NCBI GenBank assembly: GCA_951394405.1 | Contig: OX596341.1 | Location: 806,001-870,000, forward strand | Direction of reading: 5' to 3' | Length of the DNA stretch: 64,000 nt | Source: Coprinellus micaceus | Lineage: Eukaryota; Basidiomycota; Agaricomycetes; Agaricales; Psathyrellaceae | Shown: positions 1 through 11,409 of the stretch, one piece after another | Layout: each line of letters starts with the position of its first letter | Position numbering within the stretch: the stretch's first letter is position 1 | Program-made: the position numbers and the translations under genes | The notes under the pieces: generated by a model | What the model saw: only the letters and a program-made list of their open reading frames with translations | The model's database searches: none | What the model was told of the DNA's origin: nothing

Positions 1-1600
1 ACCCAGAACCACGAAGCACTCGACGTGCGATCGGCGAAGGGTTGTAGCTGCTGGGTGTGAGAGGGCGGAGGGCGTTTGGAGAGCGATCGAGGCGTCGAGG
101 AGGTGGGCAAGGCGCCGTTGAGGGTGCCGTAGGGTGTATGAGGCGGAATCGGGGAGTTTGGTGGTCCGGGAGAAGGTGCGGAGAGCGTGGGGGAGGCCTA
201 CGAAAGGTCGAGGTGAGCACGTCGTATTGGTATTCATGGATGGGCTCGTGCTTATTTGCGTTTAGCACACTAGGTTCGGTGTGGCGGCGTCCACTCGAGC
301 ATCCCCGTTCCCATCCGGCCTCTCGCCCTTCTCGTCTCCTCAAACACCACGAGCCTCCGCAAGCAGGCGCACAAAGTCGACGACGCAAGCGAGACACGTC
401 TCGCACGAAATGTCGACCTCCGCTTCGAAACGCGAAGGGATCCGGCGAGGGGCGAGGGATCGTAGAGGTGGGTTGGAGGGTGGCCAAGTCGTCGTTGACG
501 GCGTTGTCGGGGTAATCGAGGTGTTGGAAGGGCTGCAAGAGGGTGTCGAGGGTCCAGGGAGGGTGAAGGTATTCAGAGAGGGCAGCGAGAGGTCGACGTA
601 AGTACCTTGTATTTTCGTACCCAATGAAACTTTGTGCTTACCGTTGCTCGACGAACTAGGTTTCGGTTTACGTGTACGGACGCTCCGAGCCGTACAGTCG
701 CCTCGCGTTCGCCTTCCCCATCTCCACTCTACGCCCTCCCGTCCACCCTGTGTCGGCCTGCGAAGGCGGCCTACGAAAGCGGATGTCGGTGAGGGCATTC
801 GCTCCGAAATGGGGGGATAGAAGACACCTCGGGCACGAGGTGTACGGTCGGCGGACGGTGTGAGGGGGCGGAGGTGTTTGGGGAAGGTTGGAGGGTGGCG
901 GAGGCGTCGTTGGTGTCGAGCGTCGAGGGGGGGCTGCGATAGGTCGGGGTGGGTGCCACTCATTTACAAACGTTACGAAACTCTCCGCTTACCTTTTGTT
1001 CGATCGACTAGGTTTGGTCGACGTGCACCGTCGAGGCCCACAGCCGCCTCGCTCTCGCATTCCCCGCGCCCCTTCTCGTCGTCCTCGCCGCGACAGAATC
1101 CCGACTAGGAAGGCGAAGATCAGGGTTGACGTTTGCTTGGGAGCGCGAAAATGGGCATACGTTGGGCACGGGATGTGCGGTCGGCGAAGGGCGGGAGGGT
1201 GTGTGTAGTGCCAGGGAGGGACGAGGTGTTCGTGGTCGTCGCGGCCTTGTGGAGGGGTAGACGGATGAGTGTGAATAGTCTACGAGATCCAGGGTGAGCA
1301 TATCTAATCTCTGATACGAAAGACTTGACTGACCGCTCGCGTGCTCCTAGATCCTCTTTCGTCAGGTGCGTTGAGGGCAGATGGGGAGTGGGAGGGCCAG
1401 GGTAGTCTGGGAAGGGCACGACAGTGGGAGGAGGTGCGATGAGGCGCAGGGAACGCGGGTGGTCGCAGAGCGGAGAGCGGGGTGTTTGAGCGGGTGCGAG
1501 GGTCGTAAGAGATAACGGCGAATGCATCTGGGGATGCGTTAGCGGGTGATAGAGATCGTGATTGCGAGACTCGGAGTTGGCTTGGTTCCCAGGCATCCGC
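1..1600 (-). repeat. Degenerate tandem exon-plus-intron units
   Basis: Read on the minus strand, an intron-like junction (donor-like GTAAGC or GTCAGT, with a nearby CCTAG-type motif) recurs near 230-290, 600-665, 960-1015 and 1296-1355, a spacing of about 336-370 bp. Between junctions the plus strand repeatedly carries a G-rich block with a GTGCGGTCGGCG-like core (near 25, 841 and 1177). The minus strand of the 290-600 unit has one long open frame of ordinary composition (TYLRRPLAALSEY near its start). The other units open only in proline-rich, shifted frames. I read this as a partly decayed tandem duplication of an exon with its intron. The encoded family is not recognised, and the array runs off the left edge of the window. 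Confidence 0.4.
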
Positions 1601-1614
1601 GACTTGTCAGGTGC

Positions 1615-1831
1615 TTAAGGAGGGAAAGGCTGGTCGAAGCCACCCTGTTCTAGAGCTAGAACCTGGAGCTTGTGGAGCTTCTTGCTTCCCCCTGCTGTGG
1701 TGATATCGTAAACAGTGAGTCTCGAAATAATGCTGCAGTCGCGATAAGTACTCACCCGAATGCCCACAGACGCCCACAATGCCCGGCAGAATTAGGAGAG
1801 TACTGGCCGTAGCCAAGCAGACCTTTGCCAT
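1615..1831 (-). CDS. Possible small secreted protein or 5' end of a decayed gene
   Basis: Two-exon model: 1756-1831 and 1615-1694, 51 residues. The first exon starts MAKVCLATASTLL and continues with a hydrophobic stretch ending GVCGHS, which looks like a signal peptide. It ends at a good donor (GTGAGT). The second exon, entered after a CAG acceptor, reads GGSKKLHKLQVLALEQGGFDQ and stops. The coding look of the second exon supports splicing, but the short product suggests that this is either the head of a longer gene leading into the tandem units downstream on the minus strand, or a truncated remnant. No family assigned. Confidence 0.3.
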
Positions 1832-3755
1832 AGTTCTCCGGAACCGGTTACAGGCTATTCTTGATGTCGAGATGGCGATATGGAGTAGGATCATGGGAAC
1901 AAGTCCTCAACGGCGACCGAGGCTCTCTCTTCGCTGCCACGACCCTCTTCTGCTCGTTTTTCCTTCATTTCTCCTCCTACCCGCAGGTTTTCGGGTTACC
2001 ATCGTCTCTCTTCTTTCATTAAACCTCGAGAGCTTGTTCTCAATCGCATCAGGCCCGACAAACGCTTGCAGTTCCGACAGAAGAAACCTCGGATCTGTGA
2101 GGGCATGGGAATTGGTGGAGTATCGCTATAATCAATTGCTATTCACTGCTCTCTACCTCGGCCGCGTTATCCCCTCCTTTCGTTCCTTTCTTCCTGAGCA
2201 CCACTTGGCCACCTCGACGCCGCGAGCACGATAAAAAATGTTGCTTGCTCGTGCGGCCGTTCTAATCGATTTCAGTCGCGGGGCTCAACAGTTGCGGCGG
2301 TCAATGTCATTAACTCGTTGTGCACCTATTGTCCAGGTCGTGTTCGCTTGACCAGAGGGCGCCGCAAAGCAGTGAGGGCATGCTAACGGTGTAAAGGTGA
2401 GCCCTCGGTTGTACATCTTACCAACAGAAGTTTACTGACTTTCACACTGACCTGACTAGATCTTGTACTTTGTGTCGGGCTGTGGGAGCAGCCGCGCTCT
2501 GAATTACATCGATGGCCCTTCCCCCATCGGTGGCCGGGTGCTGCGTATGCTAAAGGCCAGTCGTGAAAGGAGACCTAGAGCTCTCTGAGTCCATACCCTA
2601 GGTTTCTACAAGCGGGCAGCCCCGTCTTGGAAATGACTTCAATCGTCGGCTCCAGCCTCATCCTTGCCCGGTATCGTCAGCGCTTTCAAGTTTGTTCCGA
2701 CACAAGTCGACTCCTATGTGAAATTTTACAACTTCTCGGAACCTCACAAAGGTTCTAGACTCGATGAAAAGATCGGAATGCAACCTATCCTGTCCTTATC
2801 CAGGCTCTTCACACCGATAGAATACGGTCTCGGACTCGGGCGTGCTTCGCAATGTTACAGTCTCAAACCCGGAGGTGCTTCGCAATGTTACGGCCCAGCT
2901 TAGCAACCGGACCCCAAGGCACAAGGTTTCGCAAAATTTCGCTCTCTCTCTGACTCATGACCTCCGTCAATGTGAACGTCATGATCGTCGCTCAGTTCTC
3001 TCCTCCGCGATATGGTCTAGTCGTTATGTTGTGGAGATTTGAGGAGCGAACAGTAAGAAGCCTTCATTCCTCGATTTCATATCAACTGACGCTTTGACTT
3101 TCCAGGCTCGCTCAGCGAGCATCCCCCATATTAAGGACCTTGCGAAGCCGTCCACCTACTTCAAATATCCGAACTTTGTTTCGTGATCTATCCATTTGCT
3201 TTGACGGTGACGTTGGAGTGGGCAAGCACCACGTCCAGCGAGCGAGCTAGCAGCTGGAGAGTCTTCTTTCTCTCACCCTAGACGTGTCCAACGTCGCTTG
3301 CTGTAGGCGGTCGGAAGTGAGGTACATTCACAGAGTTATTGTTGTGGCGGCTTCGCTGTAGCGCGCTCTCCGTTTGAGGGGAGATGTATCAAGAAACTGG
3401 GAAACGCCGGGCACACTTGTGCTTGCGCTCTAGGTTCAAGGGATCGCTCACCTCTTGCCTGGGCTGGCCTCCTGGGGTAACTCTGGCTGAAAAGTATTCG
3501 GCGAACCTGCGTTACCTTCAAGTTCTGCTCGCGAGTCGGCCAGTATCTTCAACCCGCATTGGGAAGCCATCTGGCTATATTTGGGTTGGCTTTGAGCACC
3601 CGCCCTCTCACCGTAGTGGAGACATCTCGACCATGGTACTTCATCCGGCTCCACAGCCCCACCCGTCCGTCATGGTCAGGGAGTCCCCGTTCTTCCCAGA
3701 GATCTGCTTGTGCTGTACTAGGAATTGGGAACAGGCCAGGCCGGTAGGGCGCTCG
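1832..3755. other. Intergenic stretch, no supported gene
   Basis: Only short frames without recognisable domains or consistent splice patterns. The last few hundred bases form the upstream region of the first hydrophobin gene. The TATA box of that gene is at 3756-3762. Confidence 0.5.
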
Positions 3756-3826
3756 TATAAAAGGCAGGAGAACTCACTTCTACTCTTCACTCGAACAACC
3801 CACAGTGTTCAGTAACCAGCTCAGCT

Positions 3827-4702
3827 ATGCAGTTCAAGACTCTCTTCGCTCTCGCTCTGGCTGCTGTGTCTGCCGTCGCAGTCCCCACTGGCGGCCGCAA
3901 CGCCAGGGATGAGATCCCTGACCTCCGTCGTCAACTCCCTGGCCTCCCCGGCCTCCCCGGCCTCCCTGGTCTCCCTGGTCTCCCTGGCCTCCCTGGCCTC
4001 CCTGGCCTCCCGGCTCTCCCGGGCCTCCGTCGTCAACTCCCTGGCCTTCCTGGCCTCCCCGGCCTCCCCGGCCTCCCTGGTCTCCCTGGCCTCCCCGGTC
4101 TCCCTGGCCTCCCTGGCCTTCCTCTTCCTCTCCCCGGCCTTCCGCTCCCCATCCCCGCACTTCCAGGTCTCCCTGGCCTCCCTGGCCTCCCTGGTCTCCC
4201 CGGCCTCCCTGGCCTCCCTGGTCTCCCTGGCCTTCCTGGCCTCCCGGGTCTCCCTCGTCAACTCCCTGGTCTCCCTGACCTCTCACTACCCGAGCTCCCC
4301 CTTCCTATTGGAGCCAGCGAGTGCAACACCGGCCCCATCCAGTGCTGCACCACCCTGCAGAATAAGGACGCCCCTCTTGTGGGCACCCTGGCTGGGCCTC
4401 TGGGCATCGACATCGGAGAGATTGACGCAATCGTTGGTATCACCTGCAGCCCCATCTCTATCATCGGTGTCCCTGGAAACTCTTGGTAGGTCGCCCTCTG
4501 CTCTGCGTTCTGACATGATACTAAATCTTCATTATAGCTCTGGCCAGCCTGTCTGCTGCAAGGATAACTCGTTCAGTAAGTCTTTGTCTTCGTCTTGTTT
4601 AACTCCGAAATACCAGAGCACGTTGCTGACGGCTTTCCTCTGCGCATTTTTACAGACGGGATTATCGCTGTCGGCTGCACCCCAGTCGATCTCAATCTTT
4701 GA
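3827..4702 (+). CDS. Class I hydrophobin with a long Gly-Leu-Pro repeat insert
   Basis: Small secreted amphipathic cell-wall/surface protein of the class I hydrophobin family. Exons 3827-4485, 4538-4575 and 4656-4702 give 247 residues. A signal peptide ([16 protein letters not shown]) is followed from about residue 37 to 148 by nearly uninterrupted GLP triplets, broken by LRRQ at about 34-36 and 68-70 and by PRQ near 141. The hydrophobin domain starts at Cys163 with spacing C-X6-CC-X32-C-X12-C-X5-CC-X12-C. The first intron splits the codon of the fifth cysteine, as in every hydrophobin of this window. TATAAAA lies at 3756-3762 and a shared 30-nt block at 3785-3814. The other copies here are 107-131 residues, so the repeat roughly doubles the protein. 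The domain call is firm. The role of the GLP region is unknown. Confidence 0.93.
3930..4270 (+). repeat. GLP-coding minisatellite inside the hydrophobin gene
   Basis: Imperfect 9-bp direct repeats of the form GGCCTCCCT, with C/T changes in third positions, encode the Gly-Leu-Pro run of the hydrophobin at 3827. Silent variation between units shows selection on the peptide rather than a very recent slippage burst. Its length probably varies between strains. Confidence 0.9.
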
Positions 4703-5109
4703 GCCCCGAACAGCGCCGCAGAGCAATCCAAGTACCTCTAACGACGCTCCCTCCTTCTTTGTTTCGGATCGGATGGACAGACAATCTCCTGTAACGCTTT
4801 GTATCGTGTTTGAGTTTGGAATATATTTATGTTGAGTTTAATAATCTTCCTCCCTACTTCGCGTCGTCCAATTCAAGGGTGAGAAACGACTACGCTGATT
4901 GCACAGGTTGGGAGGGTTCACAACCTTGGCAAGCGTAGGCAATTCCTATCTAATCTGCCACTTGGAAGCTTGACGTGTTGACATACCTAACATTAGCGCT
5001 TCCGATCCTTACAGATTGCTTGGTGCCTGAGACCTGATACCGCTATAAAGGCACGGAGGACGACGCGTAAATGCCCTCATCGTCCGCCCTTTCAGAAACT
5101 TACTCAACC
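4703..5109. promoter_or_regulatory. Upstream region of the second hydrophobin gene
   Basis: About 400 bp between hydrophobin genes. It contains the 3' end of the first and a TATAAAG box at 5044-5050. No other gene is seen. Confidence 0.55.
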
Positions 5110-5613
5110 ATGTTCGCTGGCTCTCTATCTCTTGCCTTTTGGGTCACTTTCGCCCTTCCCTTCGCCGCCGCGCAATGCGGTGGCGGAGGCGGAGGAAATC
5201 CAGTCGACCCTTGGGAACCCCCAAGATCGATATGGCCTGAAGACTGCATCAACCGTCCTATTCAATGCTGCAACACCGTCGTCGAGCCGACCAACCCTAG
5301 TGCTACGATGATTCTTGGGCTTTTCAACATCTCACCCCAAGGTTTAAACGGATACGTGGGGATCAACTGCACTCCAGTTACGGTGATCGGTGTGACCAAT
5401 GGAAACTGGTACGATGGCTTCAGTTTCTCGACGCCTGCCACTCTGACATACCCTTGAACAGTGGCGCGATACCTGTGTGCTGCTCTGATAATACTCGAGG
5501 TAAGACTTTCCACGGAAATGACATCTGCATAGCCTCTTACACCCGCTACTAAAACTAACGCGACTGCAGGCGGGGTCCTCTCTCTGGGCTGTGCCCCTGT
5601 CATCGTCCAGTAA
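5110..5613 (+). CDS. Class I hydrophobin, glycine-run (AQCGGG) type
   Basis: Exons 5110-5408, 5462-5499 and 5570-5613, 126 residues. The start at 5110 (MFAGSLS) is preferred over an in-frame ATG at 5071. The TATA box ends at 5050, so transcription would begin near or after 5071, and a signal peptide begins directly at 5110. After the signal peptide come AQC and a run of glycines, then the eight-cysteine class I pattern C-X6-CC-X32-C-X12-C-X5-CC-X12-C. An extra cysteine just after the predicted cleavage site makes nine. The second exon is exactly 38 nt, as in all seven copies. The product should self-assemble at hyphal or fruiting-body surfaces. Confidence 0.92.
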
Positions 5614-5910
5614 TATCAATGCCAGTAGTGGACGATGCGCAAGACATAGGATATGAACGTAAACACATCAGAAGATGCAGTGGGGTGTCGGTGCAGGGCG
5701 GATCTTTCGATGCATGCGTAACTCCAGTAAAGGACTGTGGGGAACAATGCGAGCAATAGTTACAGCATGATGTGGCATGCTTTTCTCACCGAATGGTCGT
5801 TCCTGAAGCATGATTCCCTTAACGGTAGGTAGTCGAACTACCCACTCCCCATGGATAATCTTGGACTGGGGAGCTCAGGTGCCTGTACCTTTTCGAGATA
5901 TGGGGGTCTC
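5614..5910. other. Intergenic stretch upstream of the third hydrophobin gene
   Basis: Spacer between two co-oriented hydrophobin genes. It ends at the TATAAAG box (5911-5917) that serves the downstream gene. Nothing else is recognised. Confidence 0.5.
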
Positions 5911-5977
5911 TATAAAGGCGACCACGGTGGCTAACGCCACTGTTCTCCCCAGTCATACACCCTCTCTCGCCCTGTAC

Positions 5978-6493
5978 ATGCAGCCCAAATCACTTACTCG
6001 GGCTCTTTCTCTCGCTGTCGCTCTTCCTGCCGTCGTCGCGCAGTGTGGAGGCGGTGGTGGGGGAGGCGGGAACCCCCCGTCCAACCCATCGCCCTGGTTC
6101 CCTCCTGGCCCAATCTGGGCAGACCAGTGTCACACAGGCCCGCTCCAGTGCTGCAGTAGTACCCAAGAGCCAAGCAGCCCAGGCATCGCACCTTTGTTGG
6201 CGCTCCTCGGAATCTCCACTCAAGGGTTAACCGGATACGTGGGATCAAACTGCTCTCCGATTTCGGTGATCGGTGTGGGAAACGGCAATTGGTGAGCGTA
6301 CAGACACTCTGCGGCTTTGGATCCTTGCGTTTCTGACAATTTCCACCGTCTGCTTAGTATTAATCAACCGGTTTGCTGCGCGAATAACAGTTTCAGTAAG
6401 TTTCCCACCTGAAACGCCCCCTAGGAACCTTCAATAATATTTATATCTTTAGGTGGGCTCGTTGCACTCGGCTGCGTCCCCGTTCTCGTTTAG
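5978..6493 (+). CDS. Class I hydrophobin, glycine-run (AQCGGG) type
   Basis: Exons 5978-6291, 6358-6395 and 6453-6493, 130 residues. The start MQPKSLTRALSLAVA lies 61 bp after TATAAAG (5911-5917); the longer upstream frame begins before the TATA box and is unlikely. The mature protein begins QC plus a run of eight glycines, then an Asn/Pro/Trp-rich linker and the class I cysteine pattern with X32, X12, X5 and X12 spacing. The first intron splits the fifth cysteine codon. Its closest relative in the window is the minus-strand gene at 32803-33323 (shared segments LLALLGI and QGLTGYVGSNCSPI). Confidence 0.93.
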
Positions 6494-7365
6494 TTTAACT
6501 ATGGTGGGAGGAGAAATGTCCGTTGGGTGGGTTGGGACAATTGAATGACGTAAAGAGAAGAACCAGCTAGCTATTTCAGTCCTCGGGTTATGTGTGTAAC
6601 ATACGTAGCGAAGCTTGCTAAATTGTGATTTCAATCGAGTACTACCGAAATTCGAAATGGACGCTGCTTGACCGGGGCTCTGCTCCTCGTTAGGCATAAA
6701 AGGGATCTTCCCTCCCTTTTCAGGAAAGGAATGAGGCGTCGGCGCGTGACATGCGTGGGGTCAAACAAATGCAGAACCAGGAATGTCCGACATGCGTATG
6801 TAAGATACGGAGATAACGCGCTCTCAGAAAGGCCTCTTATCCGCCTAAGCTCAGGGCTGGGCTCGACTGGCGATACGGCGTACGACAGAAGTACGTGAGG
6901 GCGCCGTCCAATCCTGAGCTGTCCCGTTCAAGTGGTTACCGACGATCCTCCATTAGCCTCCATTCCATTCCAGAGCGGCCGGGGTAATTTCTATGGAACC
7001 GGTGTTGCTTAGTCGGAGCAATGATACGGAAAGTGCGCTTCTCTTTCTGTCAGAGTCCTCGCAAATGGGTGAAGGCGCCCGCAGAGATGTCATTTTCGCG
7101 TCAGAGGGTGATTCAGGGATCTTTGCGGGGTCCGTTCTGATTGGCCTGTGGTTCAAAGGGATCCTCAGAAAGTCATATCCGGAAGTTGCTCGACTACAGT
7201 GCGCGATATCACACGTCGAAATTTTGAGGCAGCTGCCAGTGTGTATCCTGCGACGCTGTTCTGCTCCGCACCTCCTGTTCACGGTCGGTTTATCGGCGAG
7301 AGGCTGCGCGTTGAAAGTGGGCTGGAACAAGTAATCAGTCTTGGTCACGCATTTGTTGAAGGACT
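6494..7365. other. Intergenic stretch before the fourth hydrophobin gene
   Basis: About 870 bp with only short, overlapping frames on both strands. It ends at a CATAAAA TATA-like box near 7366. No gene is supported. Confidence 0.5.
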
Positions 7366-7447
7366 ACATAAAAGGGGAGTTGGTTTTCTTCATTCCTTAC
7401 TCGAGCAAAGCTTCACTGTTCAGTACTTGGTCGAAATTCCCTCAAAC

Positions 7448-7900
7448 ATGCAGTTTAAGGCTCCCCTCATCGCCCTCGCCCTCGCGGCCGTCGCTGCTGC
7501 TGCTCCCACCGACCCTCCCTCCGGCGGTCAATGCAATACTGGGCCTATTCAATGCTGCAACAGCGTCCAGTCCGCCAGCTCCAACCCTATATCCAGCCTC
7601 TTGGGATTGTTGGGCATTGTTGTTGGCGACATCACCGCCCTCGTCGGTCTCAACTGCAGCCCCATCTCGGTTATTGGTCTCTCCGGTAACAGCTGGTGAG
7701 TTGAACGGTGCTTCGGATACATACCAAGGTCGAGGAACTGATGGGGAACTTCGATATAGCTCTGCTCAGCCCGTTTGCTGCACCAATAATAGCTTCAGTA
7801 GGATATCGTACTTTCTCCTGCACTGGGGTGTACACTGACTCTAGCTCTTCTAGATGGCCTCATCGCCATTGGTTGCTCTCCGATCAACATCAACCTTTAA
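7448..7900 (+). CDS. Class I hydrophobin, MQFK type
   Basis: Exons 7448-7695, 7760-7797 and 7854-7900, 110 residues. A signal peptide ([15 protein letters not shown]) precedes a compact hydrophobin domain with the class I spacing C-X6-CC-X32-C-X12-C-X5-CC-X12-C, ending ININ-Leu. It has the shared 30-nt block at 7396-7425 and a TATA-like CATAAAA near 7366. Its nearest paralog is the minus-strand gene at 28489-28928 (both contain [15 protein letters not shown] and GLNCSP). Exon lengths 248/38/47 are identical in the two. Confidence 0.95.
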
Positions 7901-8346
7901 ATTCGCTATTGGCCAGAACAACGAGTTGGGTGGGATCCAGAGAGGTCTACAGCGTTTCTCTGGATTATAGACTTCGCCTCTTTGTCCAATTATATTTGAA
8001 GGCTTGCGATCTCCGCGGAATATATGTGTTTCTGCTGTAATTCATGAATAAATATTGCTCGCAAACTTGCATAGCTTTTAAGCGCCCAGCGCGATCTGCC
8101 GGTCGGGCACCGCCACCAACCCAGGGACATGACAATTCCCGTTCTCTGCTGATCACTTCCCCCACGCTCCCAAAATGCTAGCTAAACAACAAGAGGACTC
8201 ATCTATCACGACGGCCACTCTGGCGTTCATGACCCGAATGTCCTCTTGGTGGGTTTGTTCGGCTGCAGGAGGAACGGAAAAGGGGATGGGAATGGATGAA
8301 TATATTCGGCATGGCTGTACGACAACTGTTTCTCCCGACCATGCAG
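7901..8346. other. Convergent 3' intergenic region
   Basis: The hydrophobin at 7448 and the membrane protein gene at 8347 run toward each other here. AT-rich 3' sequence with AATAAA-like signals near 8047 fits a polyadenylation region. No gene is seen. Confidence 0.45.
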
Positions 8347-9499
8347 TCACCTCACCGACGTTGCACCTGCCCTAGAATCGTCATCGGTGGACTCCATAAT
8401 CTCGGCCTTATATGGAGGAGGTAAGCCGTGGGGCTCAGGTGTGGCAGTCTCCTCCATATCAGTACCACCTATGCCGCCTTCCCCCGGTCCAGATTGCCCT
8501 GGCTCCCAAATAGCCGGGGATCCTGAGGAAGGACCGGCAGTGGAGCGTACGATGTGAGAGAGGTCTGGGAGGGGCGGCCCAGAGCTCGAGCTCGGGCCAG
8601 GTGCCGACTCTCTTCCTCTTTCCATGATTTCGGCGATGCGAGCACGGAGGCTCTGAACCTGCATGCTCGCCTCCAACGATGCTGGTTGGCTCATAATCCT
8701 GTCTACCTCCCCTAGTAGTTGCTGGATTTCGAGCATGTGGGCGTAAAGCGTGTTGGCATCTGGGACGGGCTCTGGTGGCCCTGCAACGACTGGCTCGAGG
8801 ATCTCGTACGAGGATTGTCGGGTCAAAGGCCCTGCTGGCTGAGGGGAAGGTCCCATCGGTTGCTCATCGCTCATCAACGCGATGTTCTGCTTCAGCTGGA
8901 CGATCTTGAGCCCTTCGATCGAGTGCGGCGGGTATCCTCCCTCGGGCGCAGCCGCCGTCAGACGATTCAACTCTCCGATCCCCCGCTGTACCTGGGCCAT
9001 GCGTTCCATGAGAGGGAGGGATCCTTGGTCTTTGACGACGACTTGAAGGCTGGATGAGACGCCCGTACGTTCGGTGGCTGCGATACTCTGTGCGAGGTCG
9101 AACGCGGCGGGCGCGTCGTACGATACATCGTTTGGGGAGACGACCTGTGTGGGGGAAGCTCGTGGTTCGTATAGAGGGAGTTGCTCGGGATCGGTTTCTC
9201 GCCGTCGTTGACGGGCGCTCTGGGCGTTGTTGGCGCGATTTTGGGTGGTCCTGGTGGACTGTCCCAATCCTGCGGGATGATCATGTTAGTTGGCACGTGT
9301 GACGTCTGGTGGGAAATTCAATAGGAAGAATGTACGCACCAGCCTGTTCCCTATCCTTTTTGTGCCTCCGCTTGATAGCGCAGCCAAGCACAGAGATGAA
9401 GAGGAGGCAGGCCATTACGCCTCCGACAATGCCAATGATAGCACTAGAATCCAAGGGCCTGGAGTCGCTGGACACGTTCGCTCGCTTTGCGATGATCAT
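8347..9499 (-). CDS. Single-pass membrane protein with PPxY tail (copy 1)
   Basis: Exons 9340-9499 and 8347-9269, about 360 residues. A short N-terminal segment (MIIAKRANVSSDS) is followed by one transmembrane helix at about residues 20-41 and a basic stop-transfer segment (KRRHKK). The long cytoplasmic part contains DVSYDAPAAF, a helical region (MAQVQ...LNRL, LKIVQLKQNIALM, EIQQLLGEVDRIM) and a C-terminal LPPPYKAE motif. PPxY motifs bind WW domains, for example of NEDD4/Rsp5-type ligases, so ubiquitin-linked trafficking is a reasonable inference but not shown. It is paralogous along its length to 19964-21107. No named family recognised. Confidence 0.8.
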
Positions 9500-10408
9500 C
9501 GTGGGGGTTGTGAATTATGACATTGCCAACTAATGTTCTTCGCGGTATTTATATGAATAGATGTGAGAGGAAACGGGCCGTCAGGTTTCTTCGAATGCTC
9601 TACTCATCAGAGAAAGGTTTAAGGATCGAACGTGCCAGTGGCCGTGCAAAGAGGTGCAGAACAACTAGTATTTGCACAGCACATAGATGTCCTTCCGGTT
9701 TCCTCCTCGTGTTCGTGTGATTGGGTTGACCGCGCTACTGCCTCACTCTGTCGTTGAGGTCGTCGTCATAGGAAGTTAGAGACAGCCTCGGACTCCATCA
9801 GTTCCCGAAGGTGAAGCCGCCCGAGAAGAGCAGCTGGCTCTGAGCGCGTTCGTGTCGAATTCGTGTGGAAGGAGAAGAGGAAGAGGGTTCGGAGTAGAAT
9901 GAGAATGGTAGAAGAGATACCATATGGGATCGGCGAATACATGGACGAATATGGAAGGCGAGTCATGGTGATAGGCAGGCGGGCCGACGGCGGCGGAGGA
10001 GGGCTATGCATAAGTACCCCTACATCATACCTCCTCAGGCGCTTTTCCCGACAGCACGCAGGTGATAGGCATCATATGTGAAGTATTCCGTGCATTAGAG
10101 TACGTGCTGTGAACCTGGGAGAGCGCAAGTGCGATGTCATCGGAGTTTGCTCGTTCCGGTTCTCTGAGGAAGAGGAAGACTCGGAAAAGCGTGTCCCAGC
10201 ACGCGCTGAAGTTCCATTCGAAAATAAATAAAGCTATAAAGTTACATATCCAACGGGGAATCCCGGCCATAGTCCCGGGTGATAGAGAGCACACTCGATT
10301 ATACAATAGAGTCCACTAATAATACTGGTGGAACCAAGAGTTGTCCAATTGGGCGGGTTGCTGCTGCGTCGCCAAGTTCGACTGCCAGAAAAGCCCCGTA
10401 TCAGATCG
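9500..10408. other. Intergenic stretch, no supported gene
   Basis: Upstream of the minus-strand membrane protein and downstream of the minus-strand HMG-box gene. Only short frames; nothing recognised. Confidence 0.45.
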
Positions 10409-11409
10409 CTATTTCAGCTCGTGGATGGAGGTTAGACTCACATCGTCGAAGGCAGAACCGGTGAAAGGCAGATTCCCGGCCGCGCCAAAGGCAGAATAAA
10501 GGCTGTAGTCGTTCTGGAGCATGAGCGGGGTTTGAGGCATGAGACCCCCATTGAGGCCTTCGCTCGCAGAATTCATGAAGTTGAATTCGGGATAGCCCAT
10601 TTGCCCAGGGATGGTGGACGAGAAGCCGGGAATCACATTTGCGGTGGCTCCGGTGTTAGAGGTCTGAACCATCTCGAGGGCCTGAAGTCGTACAAATAAG
10701 CCCATGATCAGGGAAATATGTCACCCTAGGCACTCACAGAGAAGTCCTGATCTGAGGGCGGCCAGAAAAGTGGGAATGCTTGCTCGGTGGGAGGAGCGCT
10801 AAAGCCGGAATATAAACCATTACTGGACTGCGCGCCGACGCTCGAGGATTCAGCTTTCTTTCCCGCCTTCCCAGAGCGTTGAACCTGGCCCTTCCTCCTC
10901 TGAGGCCGGAAGACATAGTCGGGATACATAAGCCCGTGTTCCCTCGCCCTCTCCTCGGCCAAAAGGTTCCAGACGTCCTTTTCTTCTTGGTTCAGAGAAC
11001 GCCATTCGGCGCTAATAACTTTGCTGAGCGCGTCCTGTCGCAGCTTGACGTCGGGATGCTGAAGTCCCCACTGTGCGGTGATCTTCTGGACGCGGTCGCT
11101 CCGGAAGAGGATCCAAGAGTTGGGGGGTCTGGGGATGCCTTTCGCTCGGGAAGACTTGCTGCTCGTAGGGAGCGTGGAGATCGGAACCGAGGCGGAGCTG
11201 TGGGAGGGGACAGTAGGCTTGGAGACGAGATGCGGCAGGGGGCTGAAAACGCCGAGGGAGTTGGGAGGGACCTGGAGGTAGGTTGGGGAGTAGAGGGAAC
11301 TGATGTCGAGGCGAACGTTGTTACGCTTGGTGAGCTGAACTCGGGGCATAATGGAAGAGACGAGGAGTGCTTTGAAGCTGCGGGTAATGGAAAGGATCGT
11401 TGGTGCCAT
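10409..11409 (-). CDS. HMG-box transcription factor
   Basis: Exons 10738-11409 and 10409-10681, 314 residues. The HMG box lies at about residues 92-172, opening IPRPPNSWILFRSD and continuing through HPDVKLRQDALSKVISAEW, a Trp/Leu core (DVWNLLAEE) and YPDYVFRPQRRK. This is the MATA-HMG-like fungal type that binds CTTTG/CAAAG DNA and often controls mating or fruiting-body development. The rest is Ser/Pro/Gln-rich and probably acts as a regulatory region. An internal ATG (MPRVQLTKRN, residue 21) could be the true start. Its upstream region is rich in CAAAG/CTTTG sites (11426-11718), consistent with self-regulation. I do not assign a mating-type locus: no pheromone receptor or homeodomain pair is visible. 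Confidence 0.88.

Noticed and set aside
3821..4286. Arg/Glu/Gly-rich frames opposite the GLP repeat
   Set aside because: They are antisense shadows of the 9-bp repeat, without independent start, splice or domain evidence.
5071..5109. Upstream ATG as start of the second hydrophobin
   Set aside because: It lies 20 bp after the TATA box, so probably before or at the transcription start, and it would bury the signal peptide.
10409..11409. HMG-box gene as evidence for a mating-type locus
   Set aside because: Agaricomycete MAT loci carry homeodomain pairs or pheromone/receptor genes, none of which is seen; VPS36 linkage is not diagnostic.
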